Shown here: positions 44,937 to 56,759 of the stretch, piece by piece | How positions within the stretch are numbered: position 1 is the stretch's first letter | Layout of the letters: each line of letters opens with the position of its first letter | Assembly (NCBI RefSeq): GCF_022376445.1 | Contig: NW_025955088.1 | Span: 57,173 to 121,172, forward strand | Origin: Fomitopsis serialis | Lineage: Eukaryota; Basidiomycota; Agaricomycetes; Polyporales; Fomitopsidaceae | DNA length: 64,000 bases | Reading direction: 5' to 3' | Made by a program: the position numbers and the translations under genes | Notes under the pieces: generated by a model | What the model saw: only the letters and a program-made list of their open reading frames with translations | Database searches by the model: none | Told to the model about the DNA's origin: nothing

Positions 44937-46984
44937 CTTGCACCGCGCCGTCCTGTGCCACGACGGAGCCGAGAAGGTAAGCGGAACGTGTATCATGGTC
45001 TCGTTATCCTACGTGAGAGCGCGAGTCAGCAGCAACCCAATCCCTGCCCTGCTCGCTGGAAGGATGGCTCCCGACGGCTTTCCTACGTTTTGATGGGGTA
45101 CGCTTGTTCCTGGATTCGCGTGGTCGACTCGATCAACGCCGAGACTGAGTAAAGTTGGAATGAAGCCGCCCAATCTTTGTCCGTGCAAGGCAAACACCTG
45201 GCCAGATAAGCTTCCGGACCTCGTAGTAAGTATCTGCATTCAGGCATATGATAACGCTGTCGCATAAGACATTGGTGATATTAATATCATCGGTAGCAAA
45301 GGCGCAAGAAACAGAGATAGACAGAGATGGCCAGCTACCGGTGCCGAGTACAGGGACCATATTGGTTGTCGATATCTCAGTACGCCGATGATCATCGTCG
45401 ACTAGAGACAGCTACACCGACGTTATAGAAGATCGTGGATGTAGCAACGAGACCAGTCGCAAATATCTGTGCGCGGCAGCAGACCATGGTCCATGACTAA
45501 AATGCAGGCTTGTGCTCACTGTGCTTGTTGTAGTCGTTTACCACTAGGTCTCGCGTCGCCATCGTGTTGCTGGGCATAACTAACCGTACGATGCTTCAGT
45601 GAGCTTCGCATATAAGCAAGCGACAAAATGGAGCTTACCTTTGATTGAAGTGTACCCGGCGTATCCTTACTACCTTCCGAAACGATAGCCTGGCAGTCAA
45701 TCCCTGAGTCACTGTTTTCGAGCAAGTCACTGGCCTTATGCCTGTAACACTAAGACCCTCAGGGACTACGTCAAGCTCGATGTTGGAGAGACTTTGGCAG
45801 CTCGAGGTCGTCTCTATGAAATATGAACTAAAAATATGAGTATGGCATTCAACAGAAGGTTCGTCGATGGCACTGCTCGTACCAGGATCCTAGAGTAAAT
45901 CTTGAGAGGGACCTGCTAGCTCGAGCGCGCTTCAAATCCATCATCAGGAAACGTTGGCGGCTTGAACTCCTCCTCCTCACAGCATATATCACGCGCCAAG
46001 TTTAATCGCGTCGAAAGCATCTCTGCAGAGAATAGACTTCGCCCTGGCACAAACGGGGGGTCCTAGGAAGCAAAAAGTCGGAGGGCATTACACACCGGGA
46101 GTCGGTACTCAAAATCTGTTTGCAACAGGTTATGAGCCCCGACTACTGTCACAGTCGCCCTCAGCACTGCGGCGACCTCATCCGTTGCGCCATGCGTCGA
46201 TTTCAGACAATGCCCCAGAAATCAAGACGTACGCAGATCATTCCTCCTCATCCCAACTGTAACGGAGCGCTACAATACATAGTGCGCAGTACTTACTCAG
46301 TCCTGATATACGCATTGATGTCGATGAGCTATATCCATGGAACCATGAGTCGCCGACGATAATCGCCTCAGATTCGGTGAGATGACGGTGAGGCAACCGT
46401 TCGGACAGGCTGTCGTGCAGTCAAGGGTGAAACAAAGAGATCACAAGCGGGAGACGGACAACATATCCGCATACAAGATGTAGAGCGTGAAGGCACGACG
46501 ACGAAGAGTGAAGGTCGTTGTCCATGTCGTTGTCCTCGTCGACCTGCGCGACCTCGCGGCGACGTTTAGCGGCAGTCACCGTGGGCGTCTCTCGGAGATC
46601 ACACCTTGTTCCCAAAAAGGCATTCCCTTTCAACGCCTCGCTAGAACGGCAGCTTCGCTGGCCAAGAGAAGCAACGACCTTGTGCCTCTTGTAGTATGGC
46701 GGGGTTCGAAGAACAAGGTAGGACGAAATATATATTGCACGAGTGATGGGTGTAGGGAGTCGACCACGCCTGCTCGTTGACCGAACTCGCCTCCTACCGC
46801 TCCGAGCCCTCCTAACCACCTACTCTCGGTCTGCCGCAGACGGTGACAATCTCAGACGTACTCCCAGCAATCTCATCTAGCGAACGCATCACTTCGCCGG
46901 AGCTTGATATCATCCGCGACAGACACTGAGACAGTACGAATACACAAATCCGGGCCTTGTCGAACCCCATAGAACATAACCACC
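44937..46984. other. Long intergenic stretch, no gene called
   Basis: About 2 kb with only short frames. A minus-strand frame at 46421-46819 has an acidic stretch (VDEDNDMDND) but no motif, start context or conservation to support it. Confidence 0.4.
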
Positions 46985-47405
46985 ATGTTCCCTCGCGTCT
47001 TCCACATCTTCACACTCATTTGCATTTCTGTTTCTCTCGGTACGTCGTTGGACGGCTATATATCATGCATAGACTGCTGACATATTGGACTATAGTATCC
47101 GCTTCTCCTGCGCCTAAACCTGTCGCAGAGCCCATCGACGCTACCATCGCAAACGTAATTGCCACGAATGAGAATTTGGGGTGCACAGGACCATCAGGCT
47201 GCGTCGCAGTGAGTCTCGCCGCACCGTATCGCGTCTACCATATGATGTTGACCGTGTTTTGTGACAGGCACAAAATAGCAGCGCTGCGGCCGATATTTTT
47301 GCTGCCTCCGGAGCGTCGCACTCCATCAGTGCGCCAGGAGCCGTAAGTGCCCTGGTTGTAGCCGCAGCAGTCGCAGGGGGCCTCTCAGCTGCAGGACTCT
47401 TGTAA
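46985..47405 (+). CDS. Small secreted, probably GPI-anchored protein (101 aa)
   Basis: Three exons: 46985-47039, 47096-47208 and 47268-47405, with GT-AG introns of 56 and 59 bp, give an open product of 101 aa. MFPRVFHIFTLICISVSL is a signal peptide ending before VSASPAPKP. The middle has ANVIATNENLGCTGPSGCV with two cysteines. The end, APGAVSALVVAAAVAGGL then SAAGLL, is a hydrophobic C-terminal tail preceded by small residues, as in GPI-anchor signals. The gene is too split to appear as one frame. No function is known; the structure suggests a cell-surface protein. Confidence 0.7.
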
Positions 47406-48058
47406 AGATATCTATGTCAATACCGTCGCCAGAAAGTTTCGAGCTGGACGAACTCACATGATTCCCTTATATATGTTGTATGCATCTGACACATGAACTC
47501 CATTGACACTTTCCTTGCATATCTCACTGGTAGTACGCCGTACAAATGTATCATAGTTGACATTGAACATACCTGCTTTCCCATCCCCTAGTAGTGTTTC
47601 AGATGTGAATGGGATGCATTCAAGTTATGCATATGGACAAGATGTTTGCGGACGCAAGGCTACCATTCCGCCGGGCGGGACGCTAAGCCTCAGGCTACTG
47701 TGTGCACTCACCGCGTCGAGTTCGCAATGAGCGCATACCACCAACAAGCGCATCTTTTTTGTTATCGTCTTACACACGGCCTAGCACTTGCAGACTGTAT
47801 ATGCCGCACTAGTCAGTAGTCACGTCCGATGTGCATTAATGGTTACACCGTGGTACTCAGCCAGAAGGTCTAGTTTTCTGCATAATTCTCATGGCATTTG
47901 GGCTACACATATACAAAGCGTAAAACCGCTCACAAGCTGAATCATAGTTCTCGTTACTGTGGTATCTGTCCGATTTGTCGCTCCAAGCTTGAGCTTGAGG
48001 TTTAATGAGGAGACTCCGATCGGAGCGAGCCTCAGCGCTGAGCGCGTCGCCATTGCGT
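47406..48058. other. Intergenic
   Basis: Nothing recognised up to the duplicated promoter block before F-box gene 3. Confidence 0.4.
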
Positions 48059-48064
48059 CACGTG
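48059..48064 (+). promoter_or_regulatory. CACGTG box upstream of F-box gene 3
   Basis: Palindromic CACGTG within GCGTCACGTGTTCGCG, 227 bp before the ATG. The same context is retained before F-box gene 4 (50442-50447). Possible bHLH site. Confidence 0.4.
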
Positions 48065-48290
48065 TTCGCGTTGAGAACGCCAGCGAGTTTGGTTCAAGTT
48101 GAAGTTTAGTGACCGGCGTTGGTCCGTTACTTCGGTCAGTCCTCAGAACAAGTACCTCGTCCGTCCTGGCCCAGTGCTGGTACGTCACGTCCAATGTACC
48201 AAAGTCATCTACTCACCTCAACGGAATCAGTGGGACACTCGGTCGAAGGATTGAAACTCATTTCACGCTTCCCGAAACCCACATCTCACG

Positions 48291-49896
48291 ATGCATCGAG
48301 CTCTGACTATCCGAGAGTTCATTCAATTGGTGGTGAATGAAGTCGCCAGGCCACTTTCACTGACAAGATCGACGCTCCTGGCTCTGGCACTCACATGCCA
48401 CGCATTCCAGGAGCCCGCCTTGGACATGCTATGGGCTCGCCAGTATGGCTTGGGTCATCTCGTCCAGTGCTTACCGGAGGATCTATGGACATATTCAGAT
48501 GACTCATTGGAGAGTGTGGTGAGTAAGCTGCTGCTCCGCTGTTACTGGAAGCTGAGTCCGTGCGTAATGCATCCAGACGCTCAGAGAACCTACGAGGGCC
48601 ACCACACAACAAGACTGGCAGCGTTTTGACGTCTACGCTCAGCGGGTCCGCAGACTATGTAATGTGGATGACTCTTATACCCATTTCCGAGTGAAGTACT
48701 TCAAAGAGTGCCGCGTCTCAGGGCCCCTCTTTCGTTGGCTTCTCTCGTCAAGGCCTTCTCATCAATTGCTCCCTAGTCTATCCTCCTTTGGCCTGGGGTG
48801 GAGGGATGATACGTCTTCCAAGTATTACGACTCTGCGCACATGCTATTTGGCCCGCGGCTCACTGAGTTGGACATCAACACCCCTCGGCTCGCCGACACC
48901 AATATGCTTGACGTGATATTGCTGCACCTCCCTCTGCGTTCACCAGACATCCAGTTGTTGAGAGTCTACGAGTCCCAGTACAGGGATTCCGACTGTCAGC
49001 CCATCTCTTCCGGTATTCTTCCAGCGTTGAAAGGGCTGGAGAAATTCGCGGGGAGCATATCCCTGACATTTGACACCCTCGTCGTGTTGTCGACCTTGCC
49101 AAACCTCACAGAAGCAACCTTACTTTTCGACAATCAACGAGCCACTGGCCAATTGGGGACAGAAGGGACCCCTCAAACTCTTACCTTCCGCGCTCTGGAG
49201 AGATTGACTATGGGGATGACGACAATGGCTGATGCCGAAGCATTGTTATCCGCCTGCTGCTTTCCTCGACTACAAGAGATATCCCTGACAACCAAGTTCG
49301 AATCCAATTCGGACGCTCTCGATGGCGTGCTCCGGCTGATTCACGATCGTTGCCAACATGCTATATTGGAGTCGATCCAAATCCGAAGCGGTGCGAATGA
49401 ACACCTCGCGGATGTAGTACACGACATCACCGCGGCGTCCTTCCGACGTCTCTATGACTTCCGACATCTTCGTAAATTTGGCCTCAACACGAAGATGCGC
49501 ATCATCCTCGACGACGATGCCGTCGAGGAGATGGCCAAGTCGTGGCCTCGTCTGGAGTACCTGCATTTTAGGTCACCTCCGACTTCGGCGACGCTGGAAG
49601 GCCTGGCGCATCTCGCCCGGTACTGTCCTTCGCTGTCGTCACTCTGTATCGACGTGCAGACGAGGGGTACCGTCGTCTCCGCCGATGTGATCCCCGGCGG
49701 CGGCTTCTGCAACCGGGCCCTCGAGGAGATCGAGTTCTGCATGTCGTTTCCGTATGGGAATGAAGCGAAGATAGCGGCGTTCCTCAATGCGATCTTCCCC
49801 AACATCCGGAGGCTTGATTGGGTGTGGAGAAGGGTATGGGATATAATTTTGGTCCTACGCATGGCATCTGAATGGGAAAAGCACGCCAGTAAGTAA
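48291..49896 (+). CDS. F-box-like/LRR-like protein 3
   Basis: Intact two-exon member of the family: exon 1 48291-48518, a 58-bp intron (48519-48576, GTGAGT to CATCCAG) and exon 2 48577-49896, giving 515 aa. The F-box-like domain is MHRALTIREFIQLVVNEV plus LALALTCHAFQEPALDMLW. The linker reads TLREPTRATTQQDWQRFD. The LRR-like body includes FRWLLSSRPSHQLLPSLS, LDDDAVEEMAKSWPRLEYL, ATLEGLAHLARYCPSL and IAAFLNAIFPNI. Probable substrate-recognition subunit of an SCF ubiquitin ligase. Part of a 2.4-kb tandem duplication with F-box gene 4. Confidence 0.82.
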
Positions 49897-50244
49897 CGAC
49901 ATGCCTTGACTCATTGACCTACTTTTGATGTATACACCTCTGCAGGACCAGACGCAACGTAACGTCTGCTATCGACATGTCAATATTATATCGATGGAGC
50001 ATCTACGCAGCCCTTCAATTTAGCGTTACAACAACTTACAATAAATCTCCAATTCCTTTCTTCCGCCACGCTGCAATGTCCGGGCTGTCTGTTTCGGAAC
50101 GCTGATGTAGCAAACGTGCGGCAAACACTGTGCCAGCTACTTAGCATGACGTGACAGTCGATCGGGATTCAGGCTGTTTGAGATATGATACTGGTACATA
50201 CAACCGCAATCGCTAGTTCGCCCTTCTTGCACTGCAGGCTGTGC
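49897..50244. other. Intergenic, duplicated downstream region
   Basis: Resembles 52361-52697 downstream of F-box gene 4 (for example the CTCTGCAGGACCA and GCAATGTCCGGG stretches). No gene. Confidence 0.55.
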
Positions 50245-50386
50245 TCACTGACTCGGACATTGGTCGAACTTACGGTAGAAGACGTACGCATCAACGAACT
50301 CTTCACCCTCACTGACATCTGCCTTCTTCAGTCGCCTCAAACGCGGAATGAGCCCCGCTTTTGTGAAGCCGAGGGCTTCCCAGAGT
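50245..50386 (-). pseudogene. Fragment of an Mpr1-like GNAT gene (last exon only)
   Basis: The minus strand reads LWEALGFTKAGLIPR and EGEEFVDAYVFYRKFDQ, a near copy of the last exon of the GNAT gene at 52698-53638. The rest of the gene is absent: homology ends at the splice acceptor side, where the next duplicated block (promoter of F-box gene 4) begins. It is a by-product of the tandem duplication breakpoint. Confidence 0.85.
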
Positions 50387-50441
50387 CTGCACGGATGCGT
50401 GTAAGAGGTTAAACGAGCAGACTCGAGCGTCGCCACTGCGT

Positions 50442-50447
50442 CACGTG
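50442..50447 (+). promoter_or_regulatory. CACGTG box upstream of F-box gene 4
   Basis: Same CACGTG context as before F-box gene 3, 251 bp before the ATG at 50698. Confidence 0.4.
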
Positions 50448-50697
50448 TTCGCGTTGAGAATGCCAGCGAGTTTGGTGACTGTCGCGCGAGTCGGTCCGTT
50501 ACTGTGGTCAGTCCTCAGAACAACTCCTCCTCCTCATCTGTCCTGGCCCAGTGCGGTACGTCATGTCAAATCTATCAAAGTCATCTACTCACTTCAACGG
50601 AATCAGTGGCACACTCAGTCGAATAATTGAAACACATCTCACGAATGCAGGTGACACTTGCTGGTGTTCCACGCTTCCCGAAAACGTACATCTCATG

Positions 50698-52360
50698 ATG
50701 CATCGAGCTCTGACTATCCAAGAGCTTGTTCGACTGGTGGTGAACGAAGTCTCCAGGCCGGGTCCACTGAAAAGACCGTCACTCCTGGCTCTGGCGCTCA
50801 CATGCCGCGCATTCCACGAGGCCGCCTTGGACATGCTATGGACTCGTCAGTATGGCTTGGGCAGTCTCGTTCAGTGCTTACCGAAAGATCTATGGACGCT
50901 CTCGGATGACACACCGAAGGGTCTGGTGAGTAAGCGGTTTCTCCACTGTCATTGGAAGCTGAGTCCGTGCGCAATGCGTTCAGACGCTCAGAGAACCTAC
51001 GAGGCCCACCACACGACAGGACTGGGAGCGTTTTGACTTCTACGCTCGGCGAGTCCGCTCACTACATGTTATTCATACCACCCTCCGCGGACGGTCATGC
51101 TGTATCCTCTCCGAGAACCTTTTTCGTTGGCTCCTCTCATCAAGGCCTTCTCATCAGTTGATTCCTCGCTTATCCTTCCTTAAGCTGGGGTTGACGGACA
51201 ACATATCATCCGGGTACTACGACTCTGCGCACATGCTCTTTGGTCCACAGCTCACTAGCCTGCAAATCACGGCGCGTGAGTTCGCCGGGTACGGTGTGAT
51301 CCTTGCAACATTGTCGCACCTCCCTCTACGTTCACCGGACATCCAGGAAGTGAAGGCCTTCACTAAGCCCCGGGAGGGGCGGTATCGCTATTACCATTTC
51401 CCTATCGAGGTCTTCTTGACTTTGAAAGGGTTGAAGACACTCTGGTGGAACCCAACCTCCTCACCCGTGACGTTTGACGTGTTTGCCAGGATGGCGACCT
51501 TGCCAAACCTCACGGAAGTGAACTTGTCGATCATCAACAATCGACGAGCTACTGGCCAATCGGGGGCGGGTGGCGCCGCTCAGACCCTTACCTTCCGCAC
51601 ACTGGAGAGATTGACCATGAAAACAACAACAATGAATGATGTCAATGCATTCCTATCTGCCTGCCGCTTTCCTCGACTCCAAGAGATGATCCTGGACACC
51701 CCCTTCTCTTCCACATCGAACACTCTCGACAGCGTCCTCCGTTTGATCCACGAACGTTGCCCGCATACTATACTGAACACGATCCACATACAATGCGGCG
51801 AAGACGCAGGCTTCGACGAGGATGGAGTACAAACCCTCACTGTGGCCTCGATGAGACGCCTCTACGACTTTCGTGGTCTGCAGGACTTCAAACTCGCCGC
51901 GAAGATGTGCATCGTCCTCGACGATGACGCCGTCAAGGAAATGGCCATGTCGTGGCCCCATCTGGAACATATGCAGCTGACTAGCGCAGCCCATTGGGCG
52001 ACCCCGACCGCGACAACGCTGGAAGGCCTGGCGCATTTCGCCCGCTACTGCCCCTCGCTGTGGTCGCTCATAATCGACGTGCAGACCGCCGATACAGTCG
52101 TTTCCGCCGATGTGAGGCCCGGTGGCGGCTTCTGCAACTACGTCCTCGAGGACATTGAGTTTGGCGACTCGACCGCGCTGGGGAACTGTGCGATGATAGG
52201 GGCGTTCTTGAATGCGATCTTCCCTAATCTGCAGCAGATCAATGGAGATTATGACGATGAGGGTTACTGTACTGTGATGGGCGAATCTTGGAGGCGAGTA
52301 TGGAACACGATTGAGGTCCTACGCATGACATCTCAGTGGGACAAGTATGCGAATGAGTGA
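50698..52360 (+). CDS. F-box-like/LRR-like protein 4
   Basis: Intact two-exon gene: exon 1 50698-50925, a 58-bp intron (50926-50983) and exon 2 50984-52360, giving 534 aa. An ATG three bases upstream (50695) is also possible, but MHRAL is the family start. It shows MHRALTIQELVRLVVNEV, LALALTCRAFHEAALDMLW and TLREPTRPTTRQDWERFD. Further on come LDDDAVKEMAMSWPHLEHM, LEGLAHFARYCPSLWSL and GAFLNAIFPNLQ. It is the tandem partner of F-box gene 3: intron position, exon 1 length (228 bp) and upstream CACGTG region are the same, while the LRR-like body has diverged, as expected if substrate recognition varies. Confidence 0.82.
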
Positions 52361-52697
52361 CGACATAACTTGACTCATAGCCCTGCTTTTGATAGTTGCA
52401 CCTCTGCAGGACCACAAGCAACATAACGTCTGCTATCGACATGTCATCGATGTTACGCAGCGCTTGACATTGCGTCGTAAGAAGACAATAATGTCCAATC
52501 CCTTTCCTCAGCCACGCTGCAATGTCCGGGTTGTCTGTCAACATTGGATACTGATGTGGCAAACCTGCGGCAAACACTGCGCCAGCTAGCACGACGTGAC
52601 AGTCGATCGGGGCTCAGACTGCTTGAGATACTGTATGATTGCTGGTACATTCAATCGCAATCGCTATTGGTTCGTGCTTCTGTACTGCAGGCTGTGC
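52361..52697. other. Intergenic, duplicated downstream region
   Basis: Convergent space between F-box gene 4 and the GNAT gene; matches 49897-50244. Confidence 0.5.
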
Positions 52698-53638
52698 TCA
52701 TTGGTCGAACCTACGGTAAAAGACGTACGCATCAACGAACTCCTCACCCTCGCTTCCGTCTGCCTTCTTCAGTCGTCCCGCACGCGGAATGAGCCCCGCC
52801 TTCGTGAAGCCGAGGGCCTCCCAGAGCCTACACGGACGCGTATCAGTATACCCTTGCTAGAGATCACGCATGGACAGGGCTCACCGGACACTCGCAGCGT
52901 TGTTGACGTAGACGAGGTTGAACACGCTCGCCTCGAAGCCAAGCCTTGGTGCGTAGTGCAGATAGGAACGCGCGAGTACGGCACCTATGCCCCGCCCACG
53001 TTGTGCGGGGGGACAAGGAACCCAGCATTGCAGATCTACATGCACATTGACGTCAGAAAAGTGAATGTCCGTTATACTGGGACGTACATGAGAGGACCGG
53101 CCAGGATAGTTCGGTTTCACCTGCAAAACGATGTCGATCAGTCACCGGAATACTGTAAGCCTTTCCGACGTCCCGGATGGTAGGGTATGAAGGGCTTAAT
53201 TATGGAGTCTAGGCAGAGACTCACGTAGTAACATCCAGCAATACACTCCTCCATGCTGCGTCCCTTGACCGCGTCTTCGATACTAAGCTCGGCCTCTCCG
53301 CCGTCGACGATCTCTTCACCCGAGCTTCCCTCTCCTATCACAGCCACCAGCACGTCCGCCGCGAAGTAGTAGGCCTCAAACGTCTCGAGCGCGTACTCCT
53401 CGCCTGCGCGGATTTCCTGTGGATAGGTCAATCCGCGCTCAAGCTCATCCGCGAACACCTTGTGCAGGTATTCAACCAGACCCGGCATGGCCCGCGCAGT
53501 CGCCAGGGTGAGGTGGTGGATCGTCAAGTGTGCATCCGGCGCAGGAGTGTACTTGGAGGTTGGCTGGAGTCGCCAGCGTGTGGTTGGAAGAGGTCCTGCA
53601 GTCCGATTGGGAGTGAGGATCGCGCCGTATGCCGACAT
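52698..53638 (-). CDS. Mpr1-like GNAT N-acetyltransferase (one-base frameshift)
   Basis: Exon 1 starts MSAYGAILTPNRTAGPL and holds IHHLTLATARAMPGLVEYLH, LETFEAYYFAADVLVAVIG and EECIAGCYY. Further exons give VKPNYPGRSSH, ICNAGFLVPP, then QRGRGIGAVLARSYLHYAP (acetyl-CoA loop R/Q-x-x-G-x-G), LGFEASVFNLVYVNNAASVR and the last exon LWEALGFTKAGLIPR to FVDAYVFYRRFDQ. This order matches fungal Mpr1-type acetyltransferases, which in yeast detoxify proline analogues and lower oxidative stress; that role here is inference. After LVPP one C appears to be missing from a run of six C (near 53008), which puts GRGIG out of frame. All else is well conserved, so a sequence error is as likely as a real lesion. 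Confidence 0.75.
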
Positions 53639-54314
53639 GGCTCCAGTGTATTCGACCAGGAATTATGCGTCGATCTGTGGCATTCAACAAGTCCAAGCCG
53701 TCGAGTCGACTGTTGGTCGAGTCATGTCTCGCCCGTTGCCCTTAAACTGTATTGGCGATCCATGTTGACGGGGACGGTCCGGCGCCGGTAGCGGAAGTAT
53801 TGTCCATAGATCCTGCAAGGTCTCATGCTAATCGTAGCACACCAGTCTTGTCGCTCGAGTGCAGAAGCGAGACGGACTCGGTGAGAGTTGGATGAGGGCG
53901 TGAAGCTTAACGCGCCACACATGCTCACGCTAGTCTCCCCTAGGCAGACCCTAAAGAAGAACTCTTTGAGTGGGGGAGGACGTATGCTCACGCGCACCTG
54001 GCCAATAAGTGAACGAACGCGTCTTCGAATTCGTGGACCGGCGCAGCTAGTTCTGTTACCTTGTCGAAAGAGCATATATCGAATATGACGAGATCTACTC
54101 ATGAGAAATCCTTCTCGTGTTGTGTTACGCATTACTATACGGATATACACTGCGTCGCCGAATATGCGCAGCGAAAGAGCTATATACTTAACATACTATA
54201 CATCACAGTTTGATCCATAGCGGAGCTCCATAGGAATTTCGAACCTCTATACTGGGGCTACTTGCGGTACTGTTGCAGCGGAGCGTTGACCTCGTCAATA
54301 GTTGTCCGACGACA
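53639..54314. other. Intergenic
   Basis: Nothing recognised; upstream of the GNAT gene and downstream of F-box gene 5. Confidence 0.4.
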
Positions 54315-55981
54315 TCAAGGTACACGGCAGGACTCACCATCGTGTCTTTGCCACTCAGATACTATCCGCAAGAGGTCCAGCACTTTCTCCACCGCCAGCC
54401 AAGCTTGGCCTATCTCGGAGCTGACCCCCCTATTGATGTGCTTCAAGTTGGGGAAGATCACGAATAAGAAAGCCCCGATCTCCGCGGTGTCGGCATGCAC
54501 AGGCGAATGGGGGAAGCAAATCCTCTTCAGGACCCGGTTGCAGTGACCGTCACCAGGCTTCGCGGGCAGGTCCATGCAGGGGAGGGTGTAGATGGGGAGT
54601 GGGTCGTGTTCACGTCGATCGTAAGCGAGGCCAGAGACGGGCAATACCGAGCGAAATGTGCGAGGCCTCGCACCGTTACTGCAGTCTCCGCGAGGTTTTT
54701 GTCGTTGCTAGACAGCTCCAGGCGTTCCAGATAGGGCCACGACATCGCCATCTCCTTGACCGCGTCGTCGTCAAGCGCGATGCGCATGCGCATGTCGAGT
54801 TCGACGCTGCGCAGGTGGCGAAAGCCGTATAGCTGTCGCAGACACGCCGGATTGGCGGTTGATATCCCTGGTTCTACAGTATCCTGGCCACGGCCAGAAA
54901 GTATGCGGAGCTTCTTCAGCGTGGCATGCGGGCAAAATCGATCAATAGATCGAAGGAGAATACCGAGGGTGACTCCTCCGGGACCGCTGCCCGACTTCAA
55001 GAGTAGTTCCTCAAGCCGGGGAAAGCGACAGGTCGATAGGACCGCTTCTAGGTCATACATGGATGTCCCGTACATCGACAGTCTGCCCAGAGAGCGAAAG
55101 GTGAGGTCGTTCGTGGTGTGGCCGTCCCCCGATTGTCCAGGTATGGCTTGCCATTGGCGGCTGACTGGAAGATCCAGTTCCGTGAGATCTGGTAAGGCTG
55201 ACAACCTCATGAAAACGTTAAACACCATGGGCACGACTGAAAACATCTCGAAAGATCTCAGCTTCTTGAATGACGTGAGGACGTCGCCGGGGATGGTTTC
55301 CCGATCCCACTCCATGCGCTTCCACGGCATGTGGACTCTCAGGTTTTGAACATCCGGTGAACGTCGAAGAAGGTGAGATAGTGTCGGGGTGACAGCAGGG
55401 GGGTCGACAGCGTACTGCGATGGCCATTTTCCAATCTCCAAGCTGGAGAGTCGGGGGCCAAAGAGCAGGTATGCCGATTCAAAATAATCGCGCGGTATGT
55501 TGTTCGTCCAATGGAGTAACGATAGCTTTGGGAGCAACCGATGGGAGGGCCTCGACGAGAAAAGCCACTGAAAGAGGTCCACCGAGATACCGCGGGACTG
55601 CGGTCGAGAGTCTATTGTGTCGGTATACAACAGTCGAACCCGTCGAGCGTAAAAGTCGAGGCGCTCCCAATCTTGTGGCGTGAGGGGCCTTATAGGTTCT
55701 TTGAGCATCTACATCGAACAGCAGTCGGTGAACAGCAATTTCTACAGGACGGACGCTTGGCTTACCAATGTCCCTTGAGTACCCTTCGAGACGGTCCACA
55801 AATCTGACGGCAAACATTCGACGAGATGGCCCAAGCCTACCTGAGTCGACCATAGAGTATCCAAGGCGGGTTCGCTGAACGCACGGCATGCCAGTGCTAA
55901 CGCCAGAAGCATCCGGATGTTATGACCAGCTTGGTCCACTATTTGATGCAAAATATCCGTGATGGCCAAGGCCCGGTGCAT
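54315..55981 (-). pseudogene. F-box-like/LRR-like protein 5, frameshifted near its end
   Basis: Exon 1 (55766-55981) encodes MHRALAITDILHQIVDQAGH and LALALACRAFSEPALDTLW. A 57-bp intron (55709-55765) leads to exon 2, starting MLKEPIRPLTPQDWERLDFY and running open to 54527 with FSSRPSHRLLPKLS, LDDDAVKEMAMSWPYLERL and FARYCPSLASLTIDVNT. The family end (HCNRVLKRICF, TAEIGAFLFVIFPNLKHI) is in another frame between about 54570 and 54315. The insert after IDVNT is 17 bases longer than in gene 6, so one base is out of step. As written, the protein stops at 54527 (465 aa), without the last 85 or so residues. A terminal intron like that of gene 1 may follow DG. Confidence 0.72.
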
Positions 55982-56759
55982 CTTGTGGTATGTACGTTCC
56001 GCGAAAGAAATTTAAGTATGTTGTGACCTCCGAGCGACGTCGCCTGCTACCATGAGAGACGGTCAGCTTCAACATCGAGACTTGTCAACCGTGTCCAAAG
56101 TTACTGACCTTAAACTGAATGTACGAGCTTTGCCACCTCCGAGTCTTGCACGGCTTCACAGACGTTATTCAGATCTGAACCGCTTGAACCCGAGACTCGA
56201 CGCCCAACGTATGGCTGTGGTTCGAGTGGTGGCCGTTTGGCGGTTGCTGAAGGACGAGCGGAAAACGGTGCTGTCGATATAAATGCGAAGGTCGTTACTA
56301 GCGCCCAGGTCGCAGGTCAAAGCGCACACTTTGCTTTGAACGCACCGTGGTGGCAAAGCCATATGCCCCTAGCACTGGCACAGTAGATACCCTGGATACC
56401 TCACACAAAGCGTGATGATTGATAACGCTCACGGATGCCGTCGGTTTCTATCCTTGTGCACGTCGTCGTACGTCGCGGCGCCAACATGTCTTGCCAATGC
56501 CGGTTTACCCAGCTTGCTGACGATGGATGGAGGATCACGTCGTACAATGCTTATCATCCTTGTGTAATCGTGAGCTGCTTTGAGAGCTACTCGGTAAGTC
56601 GTTCGTCCTTCTTCATCTGCTGGCAAAGCGGGGCGTCGGCGGTGTCTTCGTCTGCCTCTGCCTTGTGGTCTAACCCATCTAGGCAAATGGATCCTACTTG
56701 TGTGAGATCGCAAAGCGTAGGGTGATATTGACATAGAGTGATCTTCAAGCACGTACTGT
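55982..56759. other. Intergenic
   Basis: No gene. Open frames on both strands have no motif. Confidence 0.4.

Noticed and set aside
46421..46819. Minus-strand frame with an acidic stretch, possibly a gene end
   Set aside because: No upstream exons, domain or promoter could be found; probably chance.
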